The position numbers and the translations under genes were made by a program. Source: Sphingobacteriales bacterium 50-39 (lineage in GTDB: Bacteria; Bacteroidota; Bacteroidia; Chitinophagales; Chitinophagaceae). From it: DNA of 64,000 nucleotides. Below are positions 25,237-33,791 of the stretch, piece by piece. The notes under the pieces were generated by a model that was not told the DNA's origin, searched no databases, and was given only the letters and a program-made list of their open reading frames with translations. The first letter of the stretch is position 1. Each line of letters begins with the position of its first letter. The stretch spans positions 927 through 64,926 of the forward strand of contig MKTZ01000012.1 of the NCBI GenBank assembly GCA_001898505.1, written 5' to 3'.

Positions 25237-25745
25237 AGGATAATTTTTTGAAGTTCTTCTATGGCAACTTTTAATTCTCTTGTACGTCCGACCCTGATTA
25301 TGTCGATGCTCGCGAGCGATTTATATAATAGTTCGTCTTGTTTGACGGCTTTAACGACAGATGGGTACAAAGGTTGAATAGCCAGCCCTCTCATGTTCCC
25401 ATTATCATCCGGCCAGGCATAGTTCATTTCACTTTTAAATAATCTGGCATAGAAAGGGTGTGAGTGAGCGGTAGGAATACCGGTGACCATGGTTCCTGGT
25501 AATTGCGGAAAAACGTAATGCAGCCCATAACGTATAAATTCCATCAACGACTGCCGATGAACCTTGCGTTTGCTTTCATCAATGAGTCCTGCAATATGGC
25601 TTCTGTGTAAGGATTCAGATACCTCCGAAGTGCTGACGTAAAGAGAGGCAGCAAGATCCCTGTATTGCCAGTCAGGGGCCGATACAGTCAATATTTTCAG
25701 CAGCATCACTATATCCTGGGGGCGCATGCCATTATGTGCTTTCAT
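25233..25745 (-). CDS. winged-helix regulator-like protein, putative partner of the nucleotidyltransferase
   Basis: 170 residues. The first 70 residues look like a winged helix: RPQDIVMLLKILTVSAPDWQ, YRDLAASLYVSTSEVSESLH, RSHIAGLIDESKRKVHRQSL. The rest (LHYVFPQLPGTMVTGIPTAH) is not recognised, but also occurs after such helix-turn-helix parts in genes paired with nucleotidyltransferases. It would be the antitoxin/repressor of an AbiE-like pair. A complete promoter lies just upstream, and the 4-base overlap with the next gene gives coupled translation. Confidence 0.7.
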   Translation of the reverse strand: MKAHNGMRPQDIVMLLKILTVSAPDWQYRDLAASLYVSTSEVSESLHRSHIAGLIDESKRKVHRQSLMEFIRYGLHYVFPQLPGTMVTGIPTAHSHPFYARLFKSEMNYAWPDDNGNMRGLAIQPLYPSVVKAVKQDELLYKSLASIDIIRVGRTRELKVAIEELQKIIL

Positions 25746-25749
25746 AGTG

Positions 25750-25780
25750 CAAATATAGACATTTGTTCGCTGTTTGCAAA
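25750..25780 (-). promoter_or_regulatory. promoter of the AbiE-like pair
   Basis: On the minus strand TTTG (25780-25777), 19-base spacer, TATATTTG (25757-25750): a full match to the Bacteroidota consensus. The ATG is only 4 bases after the -7 box, so the transcript is probably leaderless or the true start is slightly later. Confidence 0.68.
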
Positions 25781-26021
25781 TCGCGATCAGCGAAAAAGAT
25801 AGTTTGTTATACGAATTATTAATTGTAAATCAACTGTTTAAATGTTATTGCCCGCCTCAAATCCTCCCTCAGCTGGTTTGAAAATATTCCATCCCAGGTT
25901 CACTAGATTGGAATGGTCTTCATTTTCGAAGGCCATTTTCTTTTTGGGGTCGCGGGGATCGGTGCCAGGTCAGCATATCAGCTCAATGGCCCGGTTGGGT
26001 CTTTTGGTCTGAATTTGATTT

Positions 26022-26426
26022 TTAACAAGGAGGTCTGAAATCTGTTTGAGAGCCGTTTGAGAGCCCTTTAAGCCCTTTAAGATAGAACATATTTGTACCC
26101 TTACCAGTGGTTCCCAACTTTTGTATCAAATTCCGACTGACCAAATCTGATAAATCCTTTGTAGCAACAGGTTTGCTTATCGAATTGAGGGTTTGGTAAG
26201 AAGTGTTGCTTATTTCTCCTTTCTCTCTAATAAATAAGATGGCTTTTATCTGCCTGTCATTTAATTGGAGTGCTCGTAAATGTTCTTCTGTGTAAATGTC
26301 TTTTTGCAAAGTAACACTCACGCCATCCTGTTCCTCAGAAATAATAGGATCTGGAAAACCGAATTCCCGGCATCCTTCAATCATAGTATCTATACCCCGA
26401 CCCCAGGCTTCGATGTAGCCCGCCAT
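26022..26426 (-). pseudogene. C-terminal remnant of an AlbA/RecG-like ATP-binding regulator
   Basis: 134 residues starting inside a conserved segment: AGYIEAWGRGIDTMIEGCRE is normally preceded by several hundred residues of AlbA DNA-binding and ATPase sequence, which are absent here. A winged-helix part follows (LNDRQIKAILFIREKGEISN, TSYQTLNSISKPVATKDL, LVSRNLIQKLGTTGKG). The end has near-repeats of GLKGLSNGSQ. The missing front part and lack of promoter suggest a decayed gene. The intact relative is the type seen, also broken, at 6107-7456. Confidence 0.65.
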
Positions 26427-26529
26427 AAAAAAGCAGAAGCCAGATAGCTTTTAGCCTGCTCGAATGCTTTTACAGAGAGACCAACCGGACCATCGAGGGG
26501 GTGGTCCGGCATTACCGGATCATCACTTA

Positions 26530-27387
26530 TCAGCTCCACTCCTCCTTATCTCTCTTATCCTGACGCTTGGTCACACGCTTGGAAATAATGATGCTCAGCT
26601 CATACAGGAGTATGAGGGGCAGGGCCACGATGGTTTGGCTCATCCAGTCCGGAGAAGGGGTGATGATCGCGGCTATAAAGAGGATAGCGACATAGGCGTA
26701 TTTCCTGTACGTACGAAGGAAATTGGGGGTTATCAACCCAATGCTGGTCAGCACATAGCTGATCAGGGGCAGCTGGAAGGCCACGCCCGAGCCGACGATA
26801 ATGTCTATAAGATTTTCGATATAATCGTCCAGGGTCGGCTTGGTGACAACGCCGCCGGCAGTGCCAATGGTGTAATTGTATAAAAAGCTAAAGGTGAAGG
26901 GCGCCAGGAGGAAATAGCCAAAAGCTACCCCCAGCATAAAAAAGAAGCTCACCCACCAAATAGCGCCGCGGCTGCTCTTCAGCTCTTTGGGAGAAAGGGC
27001 GGGTTTGATAAAGCGCCACAGCTCCCAGAATACATAGGGGAAGGCGACGATAAATCCGCCGACGATGGCAATATTGATACTGGTGATGAATTGAGAGCCG
27101 AACTGGGTGGTCATCAGTTCCAGCCCCTTGACCGACTGGAGGCATAGGGCGTCTCCGAAGCCCAGCCTTTGGCCGAGGTGACAGAGCCCCTGATAGCTCA
27201 CGAAATCATTGCGGATCGGCCCCCGGATGATCTTGTCGAAGATCCAGTCCATTTTGATAAAAATGAAGATGGCGACTATGATTACGGCAAATGCGCTGCG
27301 GACGAGATGCCAGCGGAGGGCCTCCAAATGGTCCACAAAGGACATTTCTTCTTGATCCGAACGTCTGTTAAAAAGGTTGAGAGCCAT
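26530..27387 (-). CDS. tatC: Sec-independent protein translocase TatC
   Basis: 285 residues. Six membrane segments and the family signature are present: MSFVDHLEALRWHLVRSAFA at the start, IVAFPYVFWELWRFIKPALS in the middle and FAFxL-type helices near the end (VGSGVAFQLPLISYVLTSIG). TatC recognises twin-arginine signal peptides in the inner membrane and forms the translocase with TatA/B, which are not in this window. It is longer than E. coli TatC because of an insertion between helices 1 and 2 (residues 60-95), common in Bacteroidota. Single gene. Confidence 0.95.
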   Translation of the reverse strand: MALNLFNRRSDQEEMSFVDHLEALRWHLVRSAFAVIIVAIFIFIKMDWIFDKIIRGPIRNDFVSYQGLCHLGQRLGFGDALCLQSVKGLELMTTQFGSQFITSINIAIVGGFIVAFPYVFWELWRFIKPALSPKELKSSRGAIWWVSFFFMLGVAFGYFLLAPFTFSFLYNYTIGTAGGVVTKPTLDDYIENLIDIIVGSGVAFQLPLISYVLTSIGLITPNFLRTYRKYAYVAILFIAAIITPSPDWMSQTIVALPLILLYELSIIISKRVTKRQDKRDKEEWS

Positions 27388-27739
27388 ATAAAGTGCTTAT
27401 AGCCAATCACTTGCAGCTTTTACTTACAGCCGGAAGCCCGATGACGACCGCGAAGTTAGTTTGAAAATGCCAACCCTGACACAGGGGTATATAAAAAAAA
27501 CAAGCACTCCATTACAGAGTGCATTGTTTACTCCTAACTGACCTATGAAAAAGCTCACCTCTATGAAAGAGGGATAATGTTTTTATTTCAGGAGTGCAGC
27601 GTTGGCTGCGTTGATGACGCTAAGTTGGCTAAAAATGACAGGATGAAAAAGAAATCGGGGCTGTTTAACCACGGGTTAACATACGTTAAGGGGAGGGGCC
27701 CATGGCGGGCAGAACGACCTTTACAAGGTGTCCGTGTAT
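27388..27739. other. 352-bp intergenic region
   Basis: It holds the terminator hairpin at 27490-27525 and otherwise short unsupported frames. No repeat-family copy is clear here. Confidence 0.4.
27490..27525 (-). terminator. terminator downstream of the CorC-type gene
   Basis: On the minus strand GCACTC and GAGTGC pair around TGTAATG and are followed by TTGTTTTTTTT. It lies 215 bases past the stop, which is far, but no gene intervenes. Confidence 0.55.
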
Positions 27740-29017
27740 TTATTTCAGCACTTTCAGACGGACCATTTCTATGCGCGTATCGGAGACATTCAGGATCTCG
27801 AACTCATAATCTCCAATGATGATGCGGTCCTTCAAATGAGGGATGGTCTCATGTTGGTTGATGATATAGCCCGACAATGTTTCCGAGCCATTCTGCGGCA
27901 GCTCGAAACCATATTTTTCGTTGAGGTAGTCCAATTCGAGCCGGCCTGAGAAAATATATTCGTCGGCGGATAATTTTCTTTCTTCGAATTCTTCCGTATC
28001 GTATTCGTCTTTTATTTCACCAAAGATCTCTTCCAGCAGGTCTTCCATCGTGACGATGCCGGCGGTGCCGCCAAATTCATCTACCACCCAGGCGATGCTC
28101 TTTCTTTCGCGGCTGAACTTGCTGATCAGGTCGGTGGCGCTCATACTTTCCGGTACGGCGGGAATGGGCAGCAAAATACTCTTGATATAAGGCGGCTTTT
28201 TGAACAGATCGAGCTGATGTATGTACCCTGCCACATGATCCAGGTTGCCGTCATAGACGACAAGCTTGCTCAATCTTGTTTCCACGAATTTCTTCCGGGC
28301 CGCCTCGATCGGCGAATTTATGTCGATGCCATCGATCTCTTTTCTGGGTACGAGACATTCCCGCACTTTGACTTTTGGCAAGCGGATGGCTGCGTCGAAG
28401 AGTTGTTTGTTGAGGTCCTGGTTATCTTCTTCCGGAGCGCCTGTCTGCTGTTGTGTCAGATGATCGATGTTGATGGCCGACAAAGCTTCCTTACGCTCGT
28501 CTATCCGCACATTAAATACATATTTCAGTACCCATTGTGAAATGCCGATGAAAAGACCGGCGATGGGATATAGCAGTCTGCTGAAGAAGTCCATCGCGCC
28601 GGAGAAGAAGCTTAGCATGGCGTCGCTCTTCGAGCGGAACAGGGCCCTTGGTATGAACTCTCCGAAGAAGAGGAGGATCACGGATGCCATGAACGTCTCT
28701 GCACAAAGCCGGATGAAATTGACCCAACCTTCCGGCATGTGGACCTTATTGACGAGCCATATCCAGAAGGGCAAAAAGGTCTCTCCTACCATCAATCCAA
28801 AGAAGACCAGGCCTATATTGAATCCGATGAGGGTGGTGCCGAGGAACTGGACGGGATGGTCCATGAAATGAGAAAGGATGATGCCACTGCTGAGCCCCTG
28901 TTTTTTCTTCAGCTCGATCGCCAGCTTGTTGGCGCTGGTGAATGCCACTTCAATCCCCGAGAAAAAAGCGATGATCAGCCAGGCTATCACGATGCCAATA
29001 AGGGTATACGTATTCAT
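27740..29017 (-). CDS. CNNM/CorC-type membrane protein (hemolysin family)
   Basis: 425 residues. N-terminal DUF21/CNNM domain with about four membrane helices (residues 5-165; FFSGIEVAFTSANKLAIELK, FFGEFIPRALFR). Two CBS units follow (about 205-325; VRECLVPRKEIDGIDINS and SIAWVVDEFGGTAGIVTMED), then a CorC_HlyC C-terminal domain (FSGRLELDYLNEKYGFELPQ). Such proteins are linked to magnesium or cobalt export; the hemolysin name is historical. The gldE relative has the same layout, but no other gld gene is adjacent. Gap of 93 bases to gmk holds a structured repeat. Confidence 0.9.
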   Translation of the reverse strand: MNTYTLIGIVIAWLIIAFFSGIEVAFTSANKLAIELKKKQGLSSGIILSHFMDHPVQFLGTTLIGFNIGLVFFGLMVGETFLPFWIWLVNKVHMPEGWVNFIRLCAETFMASVILLFFGEFIPRALFRSKSDAMLSFFSGAMDFFSRLLYPIAGLFIGISQWVLKYVFNVRIDERKEALSAINIDHLTQQQTGAPEEDNQDLNKQLFDAAIRLPKVKVRECLVPRKEIDGIDINSPIEAARKKFVETRLSKLVVYDGNLDHVAGYIHQLDLFKKPPYIKSILLPIPAVPESMSATDLISKFSRERKSIAWVVDEFGGTAGIVTMEDLLEEIFGEIKDEYDTEEFEERKLSADEYIFSGRLELDYLNEKYGFELPQNGSETLSGYIINQHETIPHLKDRIIIGDYEFEILNVSDTRIEMVRLKVLK

Positions 29018-29046
29018 ACACTAATTTAATCGGATTTTTTGAATAT

Positions 29047-29080
29047 CTGTCCTTCGGACGACGAACCTCTGGTTCGTTAG
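29047..29080. repeat. structured repeat, copy 5 (reverse orientation)
   Basis: The minus strand reads AACGAACC-AGA-GGTTCGT then CGTCCGAAGGACAG, the same two hairpins as the copy at 36162. It lies between gmk and the CorC-type gene. Confidence 0.82.
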
Positions 29081-29110
29081 GGGAAACTCATCGTCTTTGG
29101 GGGGACCCTT

Positions 29111-29683
29111 TTATAGCCCCAGGAACGATTTGACGGCCTGGTCGGCCTCGTGACAGGCTTTCTGGAGATCGTCGTTTACGATGATCCTGTCGAAATGGTG
29201 TTTGAACGAGATCTCATACGAGGCTTTGTTGACCCTGGCCATCAGGCTTTCGTGGGTTTCCGTCCCTCTGCCTTCCAGCCGGCGGCGCAGCTCATCAACG
29301 GATGGAGGCTCGATAAAAAGGGACAGGGTGGATTGGGGATATTGCTCCTGGATATGGATCGCCCCCTTGACCTCGATGTCCAGCAGCGGGGTCCTGCCTT
29401 CGTCCCAGATGCGTTGCAGCTCCTTTTTCAGCGTGCCATAATATTTTCCTTCATAGACCATTTCCCATTCCACGAATTCGTTCTGCTGTATCTTTTGTTT
29501 AAAGTCCTCCAGGGTGAGGAAGTAATAGTCTATACCGTGGGTCTCATGGGCGCGTGGGCTGCGGGTAGCAGCCGAGACGGAAAAGGCCAGTTGGTGGTAT
29601 TTGCCCAGCAAATAGCGGGTAATGGATGTCTTTCCTGCTCCGGAAGGAGCTGTTATGATGATAATCCTGTTGTTCGGACTCAT
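29111..29683 (-). CDS. gmk: guanylate kinase
   Basis: 190 residues. It phosphorylates GMP to GDP. The P-loop is APSGAGKTSITRYLL at residues 10-24; the GMP-binding part has SAATRSPRAHETHGIDYYFL and EMVYEGKYYGTL; DIEVKGAIHIQEQYPQ and LRRRLEGRGTE follow. Length is standard. Its ATG overlaps the stop of murA (ATGA), so translation is coupled to murA. Confidence 0.97.
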   Translation of the reverse strand: MSPNNRIIIITAPSGAGKTSITRYLLGKYHQLAFSVSAATRSPRAHETHGIDYYFLTLEDFKQKIQQNEFVEWEMVYEGKYYGTLKKELQRIWDEGRTPLLDIEVKGAIHIQEQYPQSTLSLFIEPPSVDELRRRLEGRGTETHESLMARVNKASYEISFKHHFDRIIVNDDLQKACHEADQAVKSFLGL

Positions 29684-30984
29684 ATTCTATTGATTTGGGC
29701 CCCCAGACGACGCAAGCGTTCGTCGATGTATTGGTAGCCGCGATCGATCTGTTCGCTGTTCTGGATCACACTACGGCCTTCTGCGCTGAGCGCGGCGATC
29801 AAAAGGGCGACCCCTGCCCGGATATCAGGACTGCTCATGGTAATGCCGCGCAATTTTTGTTCCCTGGCGGTGCCGATGACGGCTGCCCGGTGCGGGTCGC
29901 AAAGGATGATCTGGGCGCCCATATCGATGAGCTTGTCGACAAAGAACAGGCGGCTTTCGAACATTTTCTGATGGATCAATATCGACCCTCTGGCCTGGGT
30001 GGCCACTACGAGGACGATGCTGAGGAGGTCGGGTGTAAAGCCCGGCCAGGGATGGTCATAGATGGTCAGTACGGAGCCATCCAAAAAATTCTGGATCTCA
30101 TAGGTCTCCTGTTCAGGAATATAGATATCGTCACCCCGGAACTCCATTTGGATGCCCAAGTGCCGGAACTTATCGGGGATAACGCCCAGGTTTTCCAAAC
30201 TCACATTCTTAATGGTGATCTCGCTTTGGGTCATGGCGGCCAGTCCGATGAAAGAGCCGATCTCGATCATATCGGGCAGCATCCGGTGTTCGGCGCCGCC
30301 TAAATAGTTTACCCCTTCTATATGGAGGAGGTTGCTTCCGATGCCGCGTATGCGGGCGCCCATCAGGGTGAGCATCTTGCATAGCTGTTGGATATAGGGC
30401 TCGCAGGCGGCGTTGTAGATGGTGGTAGTGCCTTCTGCCATGACCGCCGCCATGATGATATTGGCGGTGCCGGTGACGGAAGGTTCGTCCAGCAGCAAAT
30501 AGCAGCCTTTCAGATGAGCGGCTTCCAGGTGGAACAGCCCTTCTTCGGGGTGATAGTTGAACTGGGCCCCCAGCTTTTCAAATCCGATGATATGGGTATC
30601 CAGGCGGCGTCTTCCTATCTTGTCGCCTCCTGGTTTTGGAATGAATGCCTTCCGGTAGCGGGCCAGCATGGGGCCAGCCATCATAACGGAACCGCGCAGC
30701 CTTCCGCTCTTCTGACGGTAGGAGTCGCTGCGGAGGTAGTCGATGTCTACCGTATCGGCCTGAAAGACGCAGGTATCCGGGGCGGTGCGCTGGATCTTCA
30801 CGCCCATCTCACCCAGCAGCTCGATCAGCAGATTGACGTCGAGGATGTCCGGAATATTGGTGATCGTGACTTTTTCCGGAGTGAGCAGTACGGCGCTGAT
30901 GATCTGCAGGGCTTCGTTCTTTGCGCCCTGTGGTACGATCTCTCCCTTGAGCTTCTTACCACCGATGACTTCGAATGCATTCAT
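29680..30984 (-). CDS. murA: UDP-N-acetylglucosamine 1-carboxyvinyltransferase with Asp at the catalytic Cys position
   Basis: 434 residues from the ATG at 30984 (MNAFEVIGGKKLKGEIVPQG); the TTG nine bases upstream falls on the promoter box. It adds enolpyruvate to UDP-GlcNAc in the first step of peptidoglycan synthesis. The family residues are KNEALQIISAVLL, GRLRGSVMMAGPMLARY and SSPDIRAGVALLIAALSAEG. The loop that usually reads PGGC-IG reads PGGDKIG, placing Asp121 where E. coli has Cys115. Natural Asp enzymes are active but do not react with fosfomycin. It is coupled to gmk; a terminator separates it from DUF4290. Confidence 0.95.
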   Translation of the reverse strand: MNAFEVIGGKKLKGEIVPQGAKNEALQIISAVLLTPEKVTITNIPDILDVNLLIELLGEMGVKIQRTAPDTCVFQADTVDIDYLRSDSYRQKSGRLRGSVMMAGPMLARYRKAFIPKPGGDKIGRRRLDTHIIGFEKLGAQFNYHPEEGLFHLEAAHLKGCYLLLDEPSVTGTANIIMAAVMAEGTTTIYNAACEPYIQQLCKMLTLMGARIRGIGSNLLHIEGVNYLGGAEHRMLPDMIEIGSFIGLAAMTQSEITIKNVSLENLGVIPDKFRHLGIQMEFRGDDIYIPEQETYEIQNFLDGSVLTIYDHPWPGFTPDLLSIVLVVATQARGSILIHQKMFESRLFFVDKLIDMGAQIILCDPHRAAVIGTAREQKLRGITMSSPDIRAGVALLIAALSAEGRSVIQNSEQIDRGYQYIDERLRRLGAQINRI

Positions 30985-30990
30985 AGGCGT

Positions 30991-30998
30991 CAAAAATA
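30991..30998 (-). promoter_or_regulatory. -7 box of murA-gmk
   Basis: TATTTTTG on the minus strand fits TAnnTTTG, 6 bases before the murA ATG. Confidence 0.5.
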
Positions 30999-31023
30999 CA
31001 AAAGCCAGGCGATCTGCCTAATG

Positions 31024-31055
31024 AAAAAATCCAAGCAGTTTGCTTGGATTTTTAT
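31024..31055 (-). terminator. terminator between DUF4290 gene and murA
   Basis: AAATCCAAGCA and TGCTTGGATTT form an 11-bp stem around a 3-nt loop; on the minus strand it is followed by T6, and the reverse direction also has a T-run. It ends the DUF4290 transcript 15 bases after its stop. Confidence 0.8.
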
Positions 31056-31069
31056 GAGGGGACAATTAA

Positions 31070-31762
31070 TTAATATCTTTTCTTTTTGAATTTGCCGGGC
31101 CGGTCATTATTCCTGTCATTGCGGTTATTGTTCCGCTGCTGGAATTTTTGATTGCGCCCTTTGTTGCGGTATTCGCCGAAGTTCTGACGATCCCTTTCCC
31201 TGGGCTCGTTGGGGCGGAAGCTCTTCACATACGGTGTATTGGTGAATTCCAGCTGTCCGTGAGTAATCTGGGAAAGCTCGCTCTGGATGGCGTCGTCATG
31301 GACTGTCTCTTTGTGCCAGTTGTTATACGCCAGCTTCATATAGTAGGCGACGGCGTTGGCAAAGCCATTGCGTTTTTCCGGGTTCTCTTCGGCGAGGGCC
31401 TTGTTGATGACGATCTCCAGGTTCTTTCCAAGATGCGACAGCTTGGGATAGCGCTTGGGATATTTCAACGGCTTGGGCCGGGCGCGTAATGTTTCCCTTG
31501 TGGGGATGGGGTATGGTGAAGATACTTCCAGTTTGAAATCGGAGATCAGGAAAAGGTGATCCCATAATTTATGCCGGAAATCTTCTACATTTTTCAGGTG
31601 TGGATTGAGGAATCCCATCAGCTCGATGACGGCCTGTGCATTTCGCTGTCTTTTTTCTTTATCCTCCAGGGTCACCAGGTATTCGATCATCTTCTGGATG
31701 TGACGTCCGTACTCACGCATGATAAGGTGGTTACGCGTCGTGTTGTATTCCATTTTTTCCAT
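31070..31762 (-). CDS. DUF4290 protein
   Basis: 230 residues. The conserved N-terminal domain covers about residues 1-185: YNTTRNHLIMREYGRHIQKM, LWDHLFLISDFKLEVSSPYP, YPKRYPKLSHLGKNLEIVIN and FANAVAYYMKLAYNNWHKET. The tail is rich in Arg, Asn, Gln and Lys (QRNNNRNDRNNDRPGKFKKK) and looks disordered and RNA-binding. DUF4290 occurs next to murA throughout Bacteroidota; its role is not known. Here it has its own terminator, so co-regulation with murA would have to be by read-through. Confidence 0.9.
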   Translation of the reverse strand: MEKMEYNTTRNHLIMREYGRHIQKMIEYLVTLEDKEKRQRNAQAVIELMGFLNPHLKNVEDFRHKLWDHLFLISDFKLEVSSPYPIPTRETLRARPKPLKYPKRYPKLSHLGKNLEIVINKALAEENPEKRNGFANAVAYYMKLAYNNWHKETVHDDAIQSELSQITHGQLEFTNTPYVKSFRPNEPRERDRQNFGEYRNKGRNQKFQQRNNNRNDRNNDRPGKFKKKRY

Positions 31763-31829
31763 ATTAGGTCAAAACTAGGTTAAAAAATTTATATTGACAA
31801 TTCACGGGGTGTGTCATTGCGAGGCGCCC

Positions 31830-31837
31830 TACCTTTG
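31830..31837 (+). promoter_or_regulatory. -7 box of the glycosyltransferase-like gene
   Basis: TACCTTTG ends 4 bases before the ATG at 31842, implying a leaderless mRNA. Confidence 0.55.
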
Positions 31838-31841
31838 CCGT

Positions 31842-32819
31842 ATGCATATTCTATTGGATTGCAGACCACTGCAAAAGGCGGGGATCTCTAGCGAAACACG
31901 CTGGTTTATAATTACTTGTGCAAAGGAGTTGGGGACCGGGTACGGGGTAAAGTGGGTATTCCTGCTGGATAAGGGCGGTGAAGGGCTTGATCTACCGGCA
32001 GGTGGAAAGCAACTGGTCCATAAGACCCTGTCCGGACGACCAGGGGACTGGCTTTGGTATGGCTGGCTCATGCCAAGGGCGGCAAGGAGAGAAAAGGTAG
32101 ATCTGGTAATGACGGCAAGGGGCCGGGAGACATCGGCCGGGAAGGGGTTCGCCAATAAGATACCTTTATGTACCTGGAGGCTGTCTGACGAAGGGCTGAT
32201 CTTTTCTTTTGGAGGAACGGATGTCCGTGCGCCGCTGGCCCCCGATGAGGAAGTGCGGTCATTGCCCGTGGGGGAGCGGGAGAAATTGAAAGAAGAGATA
32301 GCAGAGGGCAGGGAATATTTTTTTGCCGATGTCACCGGGATGGGGGCGTCGAAAGTGATAAACCTGCTAAAGGCGTTCTCTTTATTTAAGAAGCGTCAGC
32401 TATCCAATATGAGGCTGGTATTGGCCGGCGCAGGGACCATCGACAACCTGGACTCATATAAATACCGGGAAGATGTATGTTTACATCCCGTGAGAACAAA
32501 TGGGCTTATAGAGGCCGCCTATGCCGTTATCCATACTCCCCGCCGGAATGATCCGGGTATCGCGATATTGAATGCCTGGCGGGCGAAGACGCCCGTCATC
32601 GTGGTAGCGAATGAGGCGGGAGCGCTGAATGGGCCGCTACCTGAAGGTGTTTTACAGGTGAAGCCCGACGATACCGGAAGTCTGGCGGAGGCGTTGAAAT
32701 CCCTCTATAAGAATGAGGGTATTCGCAATGAGCTGATAGAGAAAGGGGCATCCCGGGCGGCTGGCCTTAGCATGCGGGGATCGGCGGCGGCTATCGGAGA
32801 GCTGCTGAAAACTAATTAA
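31842..32819 (+). CDS. glycosyltransferase-like protein (GT-B fold, group 1 type)
   Basis: 325 residues from the ATG at 31842 (MHILLDCRPLQKAGISSETR). The start follows the promoter box immediately; the longer frame from 31794 crosses it. The C-terminal half has group-1-like features: FADVTGMGASKVINLLKAFS, MRLVLAGAG, AYAVIHTPRRNDPGIAILNA with the acidic/nucleotide region, and TPVIVVANEAGALN. The N-terminal acceptor half is shorter than usual (about 155 residues). Donor and acceptor are unknown; it may be a diverged member. GldC follows 22 bases later. Confidence 0.72.
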   Translation: MHILLDCRPLQKAGISSETRWFIITCAKELGTGYGVKWVFLLDKGGEGLDLPAGGKQLVHKTLSGRPGDWLWYGWLMPRAARREKVDLVMTARGRETSAGKGFANKIPLCTWRLSDEGLIFSFGGTDVRAPLAPDEEVRSLPVGEREKLKEEIAEGREYFFADVTGMGASKVINLLKAFSLFKKRQLSNMRLVLAGAGTIDNLDSYKYREDVCLHPVRTNGLIEAAYAVIHTPRRNDPGIAILNAWRAKTPVIVVANEAGALNGPLPEGVLQVKPDDTGSLAEALKSLYKNEGIRNELIEKGASRAAGLSMRGSAAAIGELLKTN

Positions 32820-32841
32820 ATTGCGGCTTGAAAACTTACTT

Positions 32842-33189
32842 ATGGCAAGATCTTCAATCAACATCGATGTAATATTGGACGCTGACCGGGTGCCGGAGCA
32901 AATCAGCTGGAATGCTACGGATACGACGGCGGAAGCTGCCCGCAAGGCCAAGGCAATGATGCTGGCCTTTTGGGATGGGAATGATAAGACAGCCCTCCGC
33001 ATCGACCTGTGGACAAAGGAAATGATGGTGGACGAAATGGCTGATTTCTTCTATCAGACCTTTATGACCATGGCTGAAACATATCACCGGGCTACCCAGG
33101 ACCAGGGTTTGACGAATGATATGAAGCAGTTTGCAAAGAATTTTTATAATAAATTCAGGGAACAACAATTAAAAAGTAACAAGGCCTGA
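32842..33189 (+). CDS. gldC: gliding motility protein GldC
   Basis: 115 residues from the ATG at 32842. The GldC pattern is clear: INIDVILDADRVPEQISWNA, AKAMMLAFWDGNDKTALRID and LWTKEMMVDEMADFFYQTF. GldC is a small cytoplasmic protein linked to the type IX secretion/gliding apparatus in Bacteroidota; its exact task is unknown and genes are also found in non-gliders. It lies just after the glycosyltransferase-like gene, probably on the same transcript. Confidence 0.92.
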   Translation: MARSSINIDVILDADRVPEQISWNATDTTAEAARKAKAMMLAFWDGNDKTALRIDLWTKEMMVDEMADFFYQTFMTMAETYHRATQDQGLTNDMKQFAKNFYNKFREQQLKSNKA

Positions 33190-33190
33190 C

Positions 33191-33320
33191 GACCCTCCGG
33201 GGCTCGTGGCGCCCACAAACGGGCCGGAGGTCCGTTGTCCGTAACCGAGGGACCGAAGGTCTCAGACATTAGATAATTGGGCGCTATTGGCCCAAATTTC
33301 CGAAAAGGTCGATAGCGACC
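33191..33320. repeat. structured repeat, copy 6
   Basis: It shows ACGGGCC-GGA-GGTCCGT, TTGTCCG, GGACC-GAA-GGTCTC, AGACATTAGA, then AATTGGGC/GCCCAAATT and GGTCG-ATAG-CGACC. It fills the gap between gldC and the yqeY-type gene. Confidence 0.78.
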
Positions 33321-33337
33321 ATTAAAATTTCTTTGGC

Positions 33338-33790
33338 ATGAGTTTAGAACAAAAAGTAATGGCAGAGCTGAAAACAGCAATGCTTGCAAAAAATGAAGCT
33401 GGTCTGCGTGGTCTCCGCGCTATCAAGGCCGCGATCATTGTCGCCAAGACATCTGAAGGAGCGGGAGGGGTACTGAAAGAGGAGGATGAGACAAAACTGC
33501 TCCAAAAACTGGTCAAGCAGCGGAAAGATTCCCTGGAGATCTACCAGCAGCAGCAGCGGGCTGACCTGGCGCAGAAGGAACAAGAGGAAATTGCCATAAT
33601 TGAGCAGTTCCTGCCCAAACAGCTGAGTGTGGACGAGCTGAAGGTCATCCTGTCGAAGATCATTGCCGAGACGGGAGCTTCCTCCCCTGCGGATATGGGT
33701 AAAGTGATGGGAATAGCTACCAAGCAGCTGGCGGGCCAGGCGGATGGCAAGACCATTGGCGCCACGGTGAAAGAATTGTTATCGAAGTAA
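33338..33790 (+). CDS. GatB/YqeY domain protein
   Basis: 150 residues. It matches the YqeY family along its length: SLEQKVMAELKTAMLAKNEA, GLRGLRAIKAAIIVAKTSEG, LLQKLVKQRKDSLEIYQQQQ and FLPKQLSVDELKVILSKIIA, with the end GMGKVMG-like ADMGKVMGIATKQLAGQADG. YqeY resembles the tail domain of the GatB amidotransferase subunit and may bind tRNA; the function is open. One base separates it from cvpA, so they share a transcript. Confidence 0.93.
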   Translation: MSLEQKVMAELKTAMLAKNEAGLRGLRAIKAAIIVAKTSEGAGGVLKEEDETKLLQKLVKQRKDSLEIYQQQQRADLAQKEQEEIAIIEQFLPKQLSVDELKVILSKIIAETGASSPADMGKVMGIATKQLAGQADGKTIGATVKELLSK

Positions 33791-33791
33791 T

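Noticed and set aside
25838-25936. 32-aa minus-strand frame (MAFENEDHSNLVNLGWNIF...)
   Set aside because: Looks peptide-like but is too short, has no relative in the window and no promoter; probably debris.
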